A model generated the notes under the pieces. It did no database searches and was not told where the DNA came from. It saw nothing but the letters and a program-made list of their open reading frames with translations. Positions 34,349 through 44,415 of a DNA stretch of 64,000 bases are shown one piece after another. Numbering within the stretch: position 1 is the first letter of the stretch; each line of letters starts with the position of its first letter. Source of the DNA: Paeniglutamicibacter sulfureus (GTDB taxonomy: Bacteria > Actinomycetota > Actinomycetes > Actinomycetales > Micrococcaceae); assembly GCF_030512175.1 (NCBI RefSeq), contig NZ_JAULBL010000001.1, forward strand, positions 1,278,510 through 1,342,509, read 5' to 3'. The position numbers and the translations under genes were made by a program.

Positions 34349-35737
34349 CTACTCCCAGCCCTCTGTGGCATCCCGAACCACGGCATAGCGTTCGTAGATG
34401 TCCGGCCGGTGCGCCGCTTCGTAGCGCTTCGAACCCACAGGCTCCCACGAGGGAGGCACTGCCGCGCCACTCATCGCCCAGGCTGCCTGGCGTGCCGCGC
34501 CCAGGGCCACGTATTCGGCGGTGGCCGGCACGTCGACTGCGACCCCGAAGACTTCGGGGGCGATGCGGCGCACGGCCTCGGATTGCGCCCCGCCGCCGAT
34601 GAGCAGGATCCGCCCGGTGGAAACGCCCGTGGCGTTTTCCAGGGCCGCCACCGCGTCCTTCATGGAGCACAGCAGGCCCTCGACGATGGCGCGGGCGAAT
34701 TGTTCGCGGCTGGTAGTGGCCCGCAACCCGTGCATCAGCCCGCTGGCGTTGGGCCGGTTGGGTGTGCGTTCGCCGCCGAGGTAGGGCAGCAGCACCGCAC
34801 CTCCGGAACCGGTCTGTGCACCCAGTGCCAGGCGGGTGAATTCCTTATGGTCGACCCCGAGCATGCGTGCCCCGAAGTCCAGCACCGGGGCCCCGTTCAG
34901 GGTGCAGGCCAGCGGCATGTAGCGCCCGGTGGCATCGACGAACCCGGTGACCAGCCCGCTGCCGTCGTGCACGCTGTGCTCAACGACGGCCGAGGCGACA
35001 CCCGAAGTGCCGATGGATACACAGACGTCGCCCGGGCCCAGGTCTAGTCCCAGAGCCGCGGCCATGTTGTCCCCGGTGCCCGCAGCGATCTTCGCGCCGC
35101 CGCGCGTGTTCCCGACGACCTCGCGGGGACCGGCCAGCCGGGGCAGGATCACCTCGTGACCCAGTGCGGAGGCCGCCAGGTCCGGCCGGAATTCCCGCTT
35201 CGAGGTTGAGTAGTACCCGGTGCCGGAGGCGTCCCCGTGGTCGGTGGTCATCTCCTGGCGGCCGCCCAACTGCCAGGTGAGGTAGTCGTGGGGCAGCAGC
35301 ACCGAGGCGGTGCGCCCTGCGTTGTCGGGTTCGACCTCGCGCATCCAGCGCAGCTTGGAGGCCGTCAGCGAAGCGACCATGACCGAGCCCACCGCGTCGG
35401 CGCAACCGGCGGGCCCGCCGAGTTCAGCAACCAGGTCCTTGGCCTGCGGTGCGGAGGAGGTGTCGTTCCACAGCATCGCGTCGCGCACCGGTTCCCCGTC
35501 GGCATCCAACGCCACCATGCCGTGCTGCTGGCCGGCCACGGACACTGCCGCTGCCCGCTCCAGCAGCCCGTCGGTGGCGCCATCCATGGCCTCGAGCCAG
35601 CGGGCCGGGTCGATCTGGGTACCCTCGGGGTGCGGCATGCGGCGCTGGTCGACGACCTCGCCGGTCCCGGCGTCCACCAGGACCGCCTTGCAGGATTGGG
35701 TGGATGAATCAATTCCCAGGACGTACTGCGAACCCAT
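34349..35737 (-). CDS. xylB: xylulokinase
   Basis: 462 residues, FGGY carbohydrate kinase. The N-terminal motif VLGIDSSTQSCKAVLVD, the substrate loop SVAGQQHGMVALD with LWNDTSS, and the C-terminal ILLIGGGAQSEAVRRIAPEVFG are those of D-xylulose kinase. It makes xylulose 5-phosphate for the pentose phosphate pathway. It starts 14 bases after the DeoR regulator gene on the same strand. With the divergent transporter and polyol dehydrogenase it fits D-arabitol (or xylitol) use: polyol to xylulose to xylulose 5-phosphate. Confidence 0.92.
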   Translation of the reverse strand: MGSQYVLGIDSSTQSCKAVLVDAGTGEVVDQRRMPHPEGTQIDPARWLEAMDGATDGLLERAAAVSVAGQQHGMVALDADGEPVRDAMLWNDTSSAPQAKDLVAELGGPAGCADAVGSVMVASLTASKLRWMREVEPDNAGRTASVLLPHDYLTWQLGGRQEMTTDHGDASGTGYYSTSKREFRPDLAASALGHEVILPRLAGPREVVGNTRGGAKIAAGTGDNMAAALGLDLGPGDVCVSIGTSGVASAVVEHSVHDGSGLVTGFVDATGRYMPLACTLNGAPVLDFGARMLGVDHKEFTRLALGAQTGSGGAVLLPYLGGERTPNRPNASGLMHGLRATTSREQFARAIVEGLLCSMKDAVAALENATGVSTGRILLIGGGAQSEAVRRIAPEVFGVAVDVPATAEYVALGAARQAAWAMSGAAVPPSWEPVGSKRYEAAHRPDIYERYAVVRDATEGWE

Positions 35738-35751
35738 CGAAGGCCCCTTCG

Positions 35752-36582
35752 TTACTGTGCGGTGGCGACATGGATGGTGACACCGAGCTCGCGCAGCCGG
35801 GCGCGGTGGTGTTCGGGCAACGCGTCGTCGATGACGACATCGTCAAAGCCCTCCACGTCCATGACGTGGTAGAGGCCGGTGGACTCGAACTTCGAGCTGT
35901 CGACCAGCAGCACCTTGCGCGCGGCCATTGCGATCATGGCTCGCTTGGTCAGCGCGGCCTCTGCATCGGGGTGGAACAGCGCGTCGTTCTTCACCGCCGT
36001 GGTGGACACGAAGACCACGTCGGCGGTGATGCGGTGCAGTTGCTCGACCACGACGGAGCCGAGGAACGAGTCCGTTTCCGTGTAGTACTGGCCACCCAGG
36101 CCAACCAGGGCGATGTCCGGCTGGCAGGCGACGATGTTCATCAGCGGCAGCGAATGCGTGATGACGGTGGAGGGACGCCGCCCGGCCAGGTAGGCGCCCA
36201 TGGCACCGACCGTTGTCGAATCGTCCAGTCCCACCACGGCGCCGGCGGGGATCAGCGCGGCGGCTGCCCGGGCCAGTGCATCCTTGGCGGCCGCGTTCAT
36301 GTGCCGGCGCAGCCGCACATCGCGTTCGGCCATGCGGCTGGTGATGGCGCGGGCTCCCCCGCGGACGCGTTCGAGGCGGCCGTCCCTGGAAAGAAGCTCG
36401 AGGTCGCGGTGGATGGTCATGGCGCTGACGCCGAAGCGCTCGGCCAATTCCTCGACCTTGACGTCTTGGGCCTTGGCAACGTATTGCGTGACCTCGTCGC
36501 GGCGGGTTTCCGGGGGCAGGCCGATGCGCGCGGGCTGCGCCGAGGCCTCCACACAAAACTCTTCAATAGTCACAACATTCAT
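35752..36582 (-). CDS. DeoR/GlpR-family transcriptional regulator of the polyol module
   Basis: 276 residues. The HTH near residues 40-75 (VKVEELAERFGVSAMTIHRD, then LERVRGGA) is the DeoR signature, though the N-terminus is about 25 residues longer than usual. The effector domain has GLDDSTTVGAMGAYL, the phosphosugar-binding region, and DVVFVSTTAV. Such proteins repress sugar operons until a phosphorylated intermediate binds. It heads the minus-strand unit with xylB and is divergent from the MFS transporter. The AT-rich 130-base gap between them carries ACAAGAC/GTCTTGT repeats likely to be its operator. Confidence 0.9.
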   Translation of the reverse strand: MNVVTIEEFCVEASAQPARIGLPPETRRDEVTQYVAKAQDVKVEELAERFGVSAMTIHRDLELLSRDGRLERVRGGARAITSRMAERDVRLRRHMNAAAKDALARAAAALIPAGAVVGLDDSTTVGAMGAYLAGRRPSTVITHSLPLMNIVACQPDIALVGLGGQYYTETDSFLGSVVVEQLHRITADVVFVSTTAVKNDALFHPDAEAALTKRAMIAMAARKVLLVDSSKFESTGLYHVMDVEGFDDVVIDDALPEHHRARLRELGVTIHVATAQ

Positions 36583-36613
36583 GATAGATCCGTCACCCGG
36601 TGAAACAAAAAGT

Positions 36614-36661
36614 ACAAGACATCTATCTAATTTAACAGATTTCTTGTGATATTTGTCTTGT
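36614..36661. promoter_or_regulatory. candidate DeoR operator and divergent promoter region
   Basis: An unusually AT-rich stretch with inverted heptamers ACAAGAC (36614-36620) and GTCTTGT (36655-36661) and a related TTCTTGT (36641-36647). It lies between the DeoR gene and the divergent transporter gene. Regulator binding is inferred from position. Confidence 0.5.
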
Positions 36662-36716
36662 TTGGTGTTAGATTGAGGCGATCACCACGACGAAGTGCAG
36701 GACGCAAGGGAGCGAC

Positions 36717-38054
36717 ATGACCGTGAAAGCGCAGCCAGAAACGCACAACGGTGCGACAGGTGCCCGCGAGGGCATCCTCGAACGCATGGGCCTGCCCCGG
36801 CCACTGCTCTGGGGCTTCGTCGGGCTGATGCTCTTCATGATCGGTGACGGCGTGGAGACCAACATCCTCACCCCGTTCCTCACCGCAGACCACGGATTCT
36901 CCATCCCCATGGCCGGCACCCTGGTCACCGTCTACGGCATCGCAGTGGCCATCGCGGCCTTCCTTTCGGCCTCGCTTTCGGACCTTTGGGGACCGCGGAA
37001 GGTCATGTTCATCGGTGCCGGCATCTGGGTGGCCTTCGAGCTCCTTTTCCTCGTCGTGGCCCTGAATTCCGCCAGCGTGGCGCTGATCTTCATCGCCTAC
37101 GGCCTGCGCGGCTTCGGCTACCCCTTCTTCGCCTATGGGTTCCTGGTCTGGATTAGCGCCACCGCCAATGCCAAACGTCTGGCCGTGGCCATTGGGTGGT
37201 TTTATGTCGCCTTCAGTGCCGGGCTTCCCACCCTCGGCGCCCTGACGGCGAGCGCCTCCCTGACCATCTTCGGCCTGGACTACTACCAGACGCTCTGGAT
37301 CTCCCTGGCGCTGGTGGTTGCGGGTGCCGCGGTTGCCCTTCTCGGCGTGAAGGAAAAAACCGGCCGCGGCCCGCTGGTGGCCGACTCCGAGAAGGTCTTC
37401 AAGACCCTGGTCTTCGGCTTCACCCTGCTGCGCACCAACCGCAAGGCCCTGATGGTCATGCTCACCCGCACCATCAACTCGATCCCCACCTACGGCATGG
37501 CGATCTTCTTCCCGGCGCTGTTCGTCGACCGGTTCGGCTGGACCGTGGGACAGTTCCTGATCCTGACCACGGTCATCTACGCGGTAAACATCCCGTGCAA
37601 CCTCTTCTTCGGCGCCCTGGGCGACAGGCTCGGCTGGAGCAAGACGGTGACCTGGTGCGGAGCGGTGCTCTGCGCCGTGTCGATGCTCGGCCTCTACGTG
37701 GTGCCCGCCTATGCCGTGGACCGGGGCTGGGACTCGGCCTACGCCCTGACCCTGCTCGTCGGCGCATTCTTCGGGATCGGGCTGGCAGGGTTCGTCCCGC
37801 TCTCGGCCATCGCCGTGTCCCTGGCGCCGAAGAACCCGGGCGCCGCCATGGCCTCCTACAACCTTGGCATCGGGGCTGCGGTATTCGCCGGCCCGCTGCT
37901 GGTGGCGGTGCTCTACTCGGTGCTTGGCGCCGCCGGCATGGTCTACCTCTTTGCCGCCCTGTATCTGGTCGCGGCACTGATGTCCCACGCCCTGCGCGGC
38001 ACCCAGCCCGGATTCAACGGAGTGCCTCTTCCGGCCCCGGAGCGTTTGTCCTAG
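36717..38054 (+). CDS. MFS polyol transporter (RbtT/DalT/CsbX type)
   Basis: 445 residues with twelve predicted membrane helices and the MFS loop 2-3 signature SDLWGPRKV. The sequence pattern (LMLFMIGDGVETNILTPFL, RGFGYPFFAYGFLVW) matches the ribitol/D-arabitol transporters RbtT, DalT and CsbX. It likely imports the polyol by proton symport. It is followed 61 bases later by the polyol dehydrogenase gene and is divergent from the DeoR regulator, so the two strands form one regulon. Confidence 0.87.
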   Translation: MTVKAQPETHNGATGAREGILERMGLPRPLLWGFVGLMLFMIGDGVETNILTPFLTADHGFSIPMAGTLVTVYGIAVAIAAFLSASLSDLWGPRKVMFIGAGIWVAFELLFLVVALNSASVALIFIAYGLRGFGYPFFAYGFLVWISATANAKRLAVAIGWFYVAFSAGLPTLGALTASASLTIFGLDYYQTLWISLALVVAGAAVALLGVKEKTGRGPLVADSEKVFKTLVFGFTLLRTNRKALMVMLTRTINSIPTYGMAIFFPALFVDRFGWTVGQFLILTTVIYAVNIPCNLFFGALGDRLGWSKTVTWCGAVLCAVSMLGLYVVPAYAVDRGWDSAYALTLLVGAFFGIGLAGFVPLSAIAVSLAPKNPGAAMASYNLGIGAAVFAGPLLVAVLYSVLGAAGMVYLFAALYLVAALMSHALRGTQPGFNGVPLPAPERLS

Positions 38055-38115
38055 CCCCGCGCCTCTCCGCCTTCGTCCTTTCCCCGCAGACCTGATCCAA
38101 GGAGCACCCCCGAGA

Positions 38116-39603
38116 ATGGAACTGAAAAACAACGCCCTGGCGCACATCGCCTCCCCCGTCGCCGTTCCGGCATACGACCGTTCCGCGGTGCGTGCCGGCA
38201 TCATCCACTTCGGTGTCGGCGGCTTCCACCGCGCCCACCAGGCCATGTACCTGGACAAACTGATGAACCAGGGCAGGGCCCTGGACTGGGGCATCCGTGG
38301 GATGGGCGTGATGCCCTCCGACGCCCGGATGCGCGACGCGCTGGCCGCGAGCGACGGGCTCTACACCCTGGTGGTGAAGAACCCCGACGGTACCCGCGAG
38401 GTCCGCGTCGTCGGATCCATCGTCGACTACGTCTTCGCCCCCGAGGATCCGAAGGCGGCCATCGAGGCCCTAGCCGACCCCGCCATCCGCATCGTCTCGC
38501 TCACCGTGACCGAGGGCGGCTACAACGTCCACCCGGTCACCGGCGAGTTCGACCTGGAAAACCCCGCCATCGCCGCGGACCTGGCAAGCCCCGCGGCCCC
38601 AGCCACGACCTTCGGACTGGTCAGCGCCGGGCTGAAGCTGCGCCGCGAGCGCGGCATCGCCCCGTTCACCGTGATGAGCTGCGACAACATCCAGGGCAAC
38701 GGCGAGGTCGCACACAAGATGTTCGGCGCCTTCGCCACTGCCCTGGACGCCGAGTTCGGTGCCTGGGTCGAGGCCAACGTGCCCTTCCCCAACTCCATGG
38801 TCGACAGGATCACCCCGGTCACGACCGACGCCGACCGCGCGGACGTGGCAGGGACCTACGGAATCGATGACGCCTGGCCGGTGGTGTGCGAGGACTTCAC
38901 CCAGTGGGTGCTGGAGGACAAGTTCGTTTCAGGCCGGCCGCCCTACGAGGAGGCCGGGGTCCAGCTCGTCGCTGACGTCGTCCCGTACGAGTTGATGAAG
39001 CTGCGCCTGCTCAACGCCACCCACCAGGGCCTGTGCTACTTCGGGCACCTGGCCGGATACAGCGCGGTGCACGACGTGGCCCGCAACCCGCTGTTCGCCA
39101 ACTTCCTGCTGCGCTACATGGATGAGGAGGCGACCCCCACTTTGGCGCCGCTTCCCGGCGTGGATCTGGAGGCCTACAAACGCAAGCTCATCGAGCGTTA
39201 CAGCAACGAGTACGTCGCGGACACCGTGGCTCGCCTGTGCGCCGAGTCCTCGGACCGCATCCCCAAGTGGCTGATCCCGGTGGTCCGCGAAAACCTGGCC
39301 GCCGGCCGCCCCGTGGGCCTCTCCGCCGCGATCGTCGCCTCCTGGGCCCGCTACGCCGAGGGCGTGGACGAGCAGGGCAATCCCATCACCGTGGTCGACC
39401 GGCTCGCCGGGCAGCTGCAGGCAACGGCCGCGAACAACAGGGAGAACCCCAACGCGTTCATCGAGCAGCGCGAACTCTTCGGCGACATCGCCGACGACGA
39501 GGCCTTTGCCGCGCCGTACCGCGCGGTCCTCGCCGCGCTGCACGAGCACGGCTCGCTAGCCACGCTCGAGGCGGTCATGGCGGGCCAGCCGGCCGCCGGG
39601 TAG
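38116..39603 (+). CDS. polyol dehydrogenase of the mannitol dehydrogenase family (arabitol/mannitol 2-dehydrogenase)
   Basis: 495 residues, the usual length of the long-chain mannitol dehydrogenase family. The nucleotide-binding start is IHFGVGGFHRAHQAMYLD and the catalytic motif is KLRLLNATHQ (Lys...Asn..His). It oxidises a sugar alcohol at C2 with NAD: D-mannitol to fructose or D-arabitol to xylulose. The xylB neighbour favours arabitol; family homology alone cannot decide. It is second in the plus-strand unit behind the transporter, start ATG 38116 with AAGGAGC upstream. Confidence 0.9.
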   Translation: MELKNNALAHIASPVAVPAYDRSAVRAGIIHFGVGGFHRAHQAMYLDKLMNQGRALDWGIRGMGVMPSDARMRDALAASDGLYTLVVKNPDGTREVRVVGSIVDYVFAPEDPKAAIEALADPAIRIVSLTVTEGGYNVHPVTGEFDLENPAIAADLASPAAPATTFGLVSAGLKLRRERGIAPFTVMSCDNIQGNGEVAHKMFGAFATALDAEFGAWVEANVPFPNSMVDRITPVTTDADRADVAGTYGIDDAWPVVCEDFTQWVLEDKFVSGRPPYEEAGVQLVADVVPYELMKLRLLNATHQGLCYFGHLAGYSAVHDVARNPLFANFLLRYMDEEATPTLAPLPGVDLEAYKRKLIERYSNEYVADTVARLCAESSDRIPKWLIPVVRENLAAGRPVGLSAAIVASWARYAEGVDEQGNPITVVDRLAGQLQATAANNRENPNAFIEQRELFGDIADDEAFAAPYRAVLAALHEHGSLATLEAVMAGQPAAG

Positions 39604-39634
39604 CCGCGTACCCCTGCACAGGGCGCTCGATGCA

Positions 39635-39676
39635 ACAAGGTCCGGCCCAAGGAATTTTCCTGGGGCCGGACCTTGT
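39635..39676. terminator. bidirectional hairpin terminator
   Basis: 14-bp perfect stem ACAAGGTCCGGCCC / GGGCCGGACCTTGT, with an inner AGGAA/TTCCT stem in the loop. It lies between the convergent ends of the polyol dehydrogenase and gluconokinase genes. Confidence 0.85.
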
Positions 39677-39684
39677 ATGTGGAA

Positions 39685-40242
39685 TCAGGCCTGCGCGTCC
39701 AGCCAGGCGGCGGCTTCCTGCGCCAGCTGTGCCGGCGTGGCCGCGATGTCCAGCACCACACCTGCCTCGTCGCTTTCCAGCGGCTCAAGCGTGGCAAGCT
39801 GGGATTCGAGCAGGCCCACCGGCATGAAGTGCCCGGGGCGGGCGCCCATCCGCTCGGTGAGCAGTTCGACCGTGCCATGCAGGTGGATGAACACCGTGCC
39901 AGGTGCCTGGGCCCGGATCAAGTCGCGATACTTCCGCTTCAGGGCCGAGCAGGCAATGACCATCGACTCGGATTCGGCCGAGCCGAGGCGTTCGCCCACC
40001 TCGCGCAGCCACGGTTCGCGGTCCTCGTCGTCCAGCGGGTGTCCGGCGGCCATCTTGTCGATGTTCGCCTGCGGGTGCAGGGAGTCCCCGTCGAGGAATC
40101 CCGCACCCAGTTCCGCGCCGAGCAGCTCGCCCACGGTGGACTTGCCGCAGCCGGAGACACCCATGACGATGACCCGGTGCAGCGTGACCGCCGCGCCGTT
40201 GACGGCGTTGTCGGTGGCGGCTTCCATGGTTTCGGCGCTCAC
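39685..40242 (-). CDS. gntK: gluconokinase (GntK type)
   Basis: 185 residues from GTG 40242, which overlaps the stop of manD (GTGA); ATG 40227 is an alternative start. P-loop GVSGCGKST, then [20 protein letters not shown] and DREPWL are the gluconokinase signature, with [11 protein letters not shown] and [14 protein letters not shown]. It phosphorylates gluconate to 6-phosphogluconate. It is the last gene of the hexuronate operon, where a 2-keto-3-deoxygluconate kinase would be expected, so the cell may use the operon for gluconate as well, or the enzyme may act on a related acid. Confidence 0.88.
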   Translation of the reverse strand: MSAETMEAATDNAVNGAAVTLHRVIVMGVSGCGKSTVGELLGAELGAGFLDGDSLHPQANIDKMAAGHPLDDEDREPWLREVGERLGSAESESMVIACSALKRKYRDLIRAQAPGTVFIHLHGTVELLTERMGARPGHFMPVGLLESQLATLEPLESDEAGVVLDIAATPAQLAQEAAAWLDAQA

Positions 40243-41468
40243 CAGTCGTGAACGGTGCCGTCGATGAGACGGTTGTAGGGCAGGTAGGCCTGCTGGTACG
40301 GGTAGGACAGCGCGGCTTCTTCGTTGAACTCGACGCCCAGGCCCGGCTTGTCGCCCGGGTGCAGGTAGCCGTCCTTGAAGGTCATGGACTGCTCGAAGAC
40401 CGTGTTGGTGGCGTCCGAGTGCTGCATGTATTCCTGGATGCCGTAGTTGTGGATGGCCAGGCCCACGTGCAGCTGGGCGGCGAAGCCCACCGGGGAGATG
40501 TCGGTCGGGCCGTGGAAGCCGGACTTGACCTGGTATTGGGCAGCGTAGTCCATGACCTTCTTCAGCGGCGAGATGCCGCCGAAGTGGGTGGAGGCTGCAC
40601 GCACGTAGTCGATGAGCTGTTCCTTGATCAGCGACTGGAAGTCGTAGATCGTGTTGAAGACCTCGCCGATGGCGATCGGGGTGGTGGTGTGCTGGCGGAC
40701 CAGGCGCAGCGCTTCCTGGTTTTCGCCAGGGGTGCAGTCCTCGAGCCAGAACAGGTCGTAGGGCTCCAGCGACTTGCCCAGCTTGGCGGCCTGGATCGGG
40801 GTCATGCGGTGGTGGCCGTCGTGCAGCAGCGGGATCTCGGGGCCGAATTCGTTGCGCACGGCTTCGAAGACGGTCGGCAGGTGGCGCAGGTAGGCGCGGG
40901 TGTCCCAGTCCTCTTCCTGCGGGAATGCGCCGCGGCCGGCGGGCTCGTAGTCGTAGCGTTCGCCCGAGGCCTGGGTCTGGGCGGCAACGCCGTAGACGGC
41001 CTTGATGCCCGGGACCGCGGTCTGCACGCGGATGGACTTGTAGCCCAGTTCCAGGTGCTCGCGGATCGAGTCGAAAAGCTGCTCGGTGTCGGTGCCCGAG
41101 GCGTGGCCGTAGGCGCGCAGGCCGTTGCGCGACGCGCCGCCCAGCAGCTGGTAGACCGGCATGTTGGCGGCCTTGCCCTTGATGTCCCACAGGGCCATGT
41201 CCACGGCGGCGATGGCTGCCATGGTGATGGGCCCGCGGCGCCAGTAGGACGAGCGGTAGAGGAACTGCCAGGTGTCCTCGATGCGATGTGCGTCCTTGCC
41301 GATGAGCAACTGCGCGACGTGGTCCTTCAGGTAGGACGCGACGGCAAGTTCGCGGCCGTTCACGGTGGCGTCGCCGATGCCGACCAAGCCGGATTCGGTG
41401 GTGACCTTGAGGGTCACAAAGTTGCGTGACGGGCTGGTCACAAATACTTCTGCCTTGATGATTTTCAT
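40239..41468 (-). CDS. manD: D-mannonate dehydratase, enolase superfamily (ManD/RspA type)
   Basis: 409 residues from ATG 41468 (GAAAGGA site). This is the mandelate-racemase/enolase fold. The metal ligands are in [11 protein letters not shown] (Asp), [11 protein letters not shown] (Glu) and TPIAIGEVF (Glu), and the ManD-specific segments [12 protein letters not shown] and [11 protein letters not shown] are present. It dehydrates D-mannonate to 2-keto-3-deoxygluconate, replacing the unrelated UxuA. It sits directly after uxuB, giving a complete uxaC-uxuB-manD route from glucuronate. Some family members act on D-gluconate with low activity. Confidence 0.93.
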   Translation of the reverse strand: MKIIKAEVFVTSPSRNFVTLKVTTESGLVGIGDATVNGRELAVASYLKDHVAQLLIGKDAHRIEDTWQFLYRSSYWRRGPITMAAIAAVDMALWDIKGKAANMPVYQLLGGASRNGLRAYGHASGTDTEQLFDSIREHLELGYKSIRVQTAVPGIKAVYGVAAQTQASGERYDYEPAGRGAFPQEEDWDTRAYLRHLPTVFEAVRNEFGPEIPLLHDGHHRMTPIQAAKLGKSLEPYDLFWLEDCTPGENQEALRLVRQHTTTPIAIGEVFNTIYDFQSLIKEQLIDYVRAASTHFGGISPLKKVMDYAAQYQVKSGFHGPTDISPVGFAAQLHVGLAIHNYGIQEYMQHSDATNTVFEQSMTFKDGYLHPGDKPGLGVEFNEEAALSYPYQQAYLPYNRLIDGTVHDW

Positions 41469-41524
41469 GGCAATCCTTTCAAATGCGCGGTGCAACGGTG
41501 CACCGGTGGTGACGGGGAGAAAAG

Positions 41525-42979
41525 TTAGTTGGTGAAGCTTCCGCGCAGGGCGTGGACCGAGGCGATCGTGTCGGCGTCCCGGGACAGTTCCGCATCGACG
41601 ACGGCCACCAGTGCCGCGGTCTGCTGCGGGGTCCCGGTGCCGATCTGCGAATCGGCGAGAACCGCTTCCAACTCGGCTGCGTTCGCATCGGCAACTGCCG
41701 TGCCGGAGGCGTGCTGCGCGGCCAGCTGGTCGCACCAGGCTGCCAGCAGGCGCAAGGCCGCATTGCCGTCGCGCTCGGCATCCCGCTCGGCGCGGAACAC
41801 CGGCAGCGCCCGTGCGGCGAGCTTGATCGATCCGTCGGTGGCGATCTGGGCCAGGTTGTGGGCGATGCGCGGGTTTTCGAAGCGTTCGCGCAGGGCCTTC
41901 CGGTACTCGGGGACGGCGAGTTCCGGCTCGTTGAGGTGCGCGGAGGCGGCATCCCAGAATTCCTCGACCCATCCGGAAACCGCCGGGTCGGCCAGGGCCT
42001 GGGCGACGGTGGCGTGTCCGCGCAGCTGCCCGGCGAAGGACATCAGCGTGTGGGCGCCGTTGAGTAGCCACAGCTTGCGGCGCTCGAAGGCCTCGAGGTC
42101 ATCGACGAACTGCGCTCCGGCTTTTTCCCAGGCCGGACGCCCGGCCGGGAATTCACCGGAGAGCACCCAGGAGGAGAACGGCTCGGTGACCACCGGGGAC
42201 ACGTCGGCGAAGCCGGTCTGCTCCGCGACGGTGGCGCGGTCGGCGTCGGTGGTGCGCGGGGTGATGCGGTCGATGGAGGTGTCGACGAACGACACGTTCG
42301 CGTCGATCCAGCGTGCCAGCTCGGCGTCGATTTCCCGCGCAAAACCCAGGATTCCGGCGCGGGTCACGGTGCCGTTGCCCGGCAGGTTGTCGCAGGAGAC
42401 GATGGCCAGCGGCCATCCGTCCCCGGAGCGGCGGGCCGCCAGGCCCACCAGGATCCGCGCCGCCGGGGTGGAGAGCTTCAGCTGCCCGAAGTCCGCCGCG
42501 GAGCTGGCGAAGAGACTGGCGTCGTAGCGCTCGCGCAGCACCGAAAGGTCGGCCTGCACAGCCGCGTCGTTGAGGTCAAGGGCCGGTTCGCCGGCGCCGG
42601 CCGCCATCTTGTAGCCTGCCTCGGTGATGGTCAGGGTGAGGATCGCGGTGGAGGGGCTGGCCAGCAGGGTGGTCAGGGCCGCCATGTCATTGCCGTCGTG
42701 CGCCTCCACGATGGAGTCGATGACCTCGAAGGTATCGCCTTCGGCTTCACGCCGGATGAGGGTAAATAGTCCGTCTTGGGCGGCAAGCTCGGTGGCTGCC
42801 GTGGCGCTGCGTCCGGTGAAGGCGGCGATCCCCCAGCCGTCGTTCGCCCTGGCGGTGTACCAGGCCTGGTGGGCGCGGTGGAAGGCGCCCAACCCGATGT
42901 GCACGATGCGGACCTCGGCCTTGGCGGCCGGGTGCGTTCCGCGATTCAGCTCCCGGGCTTTCAAGGTTCCGGCGCTCAC
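41525..42979 (-). CDS. uxuB: fructuronate reductase (mannitol dehydrogenase family)
   Basis: 484 residues from GTG 42979, overlapping the uxaC stop (GTGA). The Rossmann start is [17 protein letters not shown] and the catalytic motif is [16 protein letters not shown]. It reduces D-fructuronate to D-mannonate with NADH. Position between uxaC and manD separates it from the mannitol/arabitol members of the family. The open frame upstream of the GTG runs through uxaC and is not used. Confidence 0.9.
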   Translation of the reverse strand: MSAGTLKARELNRGTHPAAKAEVRIVHIGLGAFHRAHQAWYTARANDGWGIAAFTGRSATAATELAAQDGLFTLIRREAEGDTFEVIDSIVEAHDGNDMAALTTLLASPSTAILTLTITEAGYKMAAGAGEPALDLNDAAVQADLSVLRERYDASLFASSAADFGQLKLSTPAARILVGLAARRSGDGWPLAIVSCDNLPGNGTVTRAGILGFAREIDAELARWIDANVSFVDTSIDRITPRTTDADRATVAEQTGFADVSPVVTEPFSSWVLSGEFPAGRPAWEKAGAQFVDDLEAFERRKLWLLNGAHTLMSFAGQLRGHATVAQALADPAVSGWVEEFWDAASAHLNEPELAVPEYRKALRERFENPRIAHNLAQIATDGSIKLAARALPVFRAERDAERDGNAALRLLAAWCDQLAAQHASGTAVADANAAELEAVLADSQIGTGTPQQTAALVAVVDAELSRDADTIASVHALRGSFTN

Positions 42980-44385
42980 AGCTTGAACGCCCGGCGCGGT
43001 GCGGCGTCGACGATGTCGACGATGATCTCGTGGGCGCGTTCCTCGGTGATCCGGTGCTCGGCGACCAGGCGGGCCAGGAAGGAGGCCTCCACACGGCGCG
43101 AGGCGTCGTGCCGGGCGGGGATGGAGCAGAAGGCACGGGTGTCGTCGATGAAGCCCGAGGACCGGGAGAACCCGGCGGTCTCGGTGACGGCTGAGCGGAA
43201 GCGCATCATGGCATCCGGCGCATCCAGGAACCACCACGGCGCCCCGATGAACACCGACGGGTAGAACCCGGCCAGCGGTGCGATCTCGCGGGAGAACACG
43301 GTTTCGTCGATGGTGAAGGGGATGAAGTGGAATCCCTTGGCGGTGCCGAAGTCGTTGAGCAGCGGCTGCAGTCCGGTGGCGAAGTCCACGGCAAAGGGGA
43401 TGTCATGCCCGGTGTCCGGGCCGAATGCCTCCAGCGTGGCTGCGTGGGTGTTGCGGTGCACGCCCGGGTGCATCGTCATGACCAGTCCGTCTTCCACTGC
43501 CATGGCGGCCTGCTGGTACATCATGTGCGCCTCGAAGGCGAAGGCCTCGGCGGTGGAGGCGGTGCCGGCCATGCCCTTGGCGAAGAGTGCGGCGGCCTCG
43601 TCGCGGGAAAGCTTCAGCGTAGCGGCCGAATGCGAACCGTGGTCGGAGGACACTGCGCCGTGTTCGACGAAGTAGGCACGGCGGTTGGCCATCGCGGCCA
43701 TGTAGCCGTCGTAGCCGGTGGCCCCTTGGCCGGCGGCCTGGATCAGCGCGTCGGCCTTGGCGGCGAAGTCGGCGCCCCAGAACTTGATGTAGGCGTCGGG
43801 GCGGAAGGTCGGCAGCACCCGGGAGGTGAAGGACGCGTCATCGGCCAGTGCGCGGTGCGCTGACAGGTCGTCCAGTGGGTCGTCGGTGGTGGCCATGACC
43901 TCGATGTTGAAGGAGTCCATCAGTGCCCGCGGGCGGAAGCCCGGCTCGTCGATCTTCGCCTGCAGCGCGTTGAAGGTTGCCTCGGCGGTTTCCTCGCGGA
44001 TGTCAAGGTCGTCGATCCCGAAGACGTCGACGAATTCCTGGCGCAGCCAGTACCCCGATGCGGTGCCGTCGAAGGCCTTCCAGTTGGCGCAGAAGGTACG
44101 CCAGGCATCCAGGGCGCCGATCTCGGAGGTGCCGCCGACCCGCAGCTGTTCAAGCGGTACGCCGTTGGCGTGCAGCAGGCGGGTCACGTAGTGGTCCGGG
44201 CTCAGCAGCAGTGCGGTGGGGTCCGGGAACGGGGTGTCGTTGGCGATCATGGCCGCGTCCACGTGGCCGTGCGGCGAAATGATGGGAAGGTTTTCCACGT
44301 CTTTGTGGAGCGACCGGGCTATCGCGCGGACACCGGGGTCTGCGGGCAGAAGCCGATCGGGGTGGTTCGCAATCGAGGAAGACAT
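42976..44385 (-). CDS. uxaC: glucuronate isomerase
   Basis: 469 residues from ATG 44385, the normal length for UxaC. It is an amidohydrolase-fold enzyme: ISPHGHVD near residue 35 gives the first metal histidines, GYWLRQEFVDVFG and MATTDDPLDDLSAH are family signatures, and FCSIPARHD with SFLARLVAEHRI close the protein. It converts D-glucuronate to D-fructuronate, or galacturonate to tagaturonate. First gene of the minus-strand catabolic unit, with a TGGCAAC palindrome 31 bases upstream of its ATG. Confidence 0.94.
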   Translation of the reverse strand: MSSSIANHPDRLLPADPGVRAIARSLHKDVENLPIISPHGHVDAAMIANDTPFPDPTALLLSPDHYVTRLLHANGVPLEQLRVGGTSEIGALDAWRTFCANWKAFDGTASGYWLRQEFVDVFGIDDLDIREETAEATFNALQAKIDEPGFRPRALMDSFNIEVMATTDDPLDDLSAHRALADDASFTSRVLPTFRPDAYIKFWGADFAAKADALIQAAGQGATGYDGYMAAMANRRAYFVEHGAVSSDHGSHSAATLKLSRDEAAALFAKGMAGTASTAEAFAFEAHMMYQQAAMAVEDGLVMTMHPGVHRNTHAATLEAFGPDTGHDIPFAVDFATGLQPLLNDFGTAKGFHFIPFTIDETVFSREIAPLAGFYPSVFIGAPWWFLDAPDAMMRFRSAVTETAGFSRSSGFIDDTRAFCSIPARHDASRRVEASFLARLVAEHRITEERAHEIIVDIVDAAPRRAFKL

Positions 44386-44415
44386 GTATTGATCGTCCGT
44401 ATCCCTGGCACGTAT

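Noticed and set aside
39685-41190. 501-residue frame covering gluconokinase and half of manD
   Set aside because: Only the last 185 codons match gluconokinase; the rest is the wrong frame of manD. A GTGA overlap gives the natural start.
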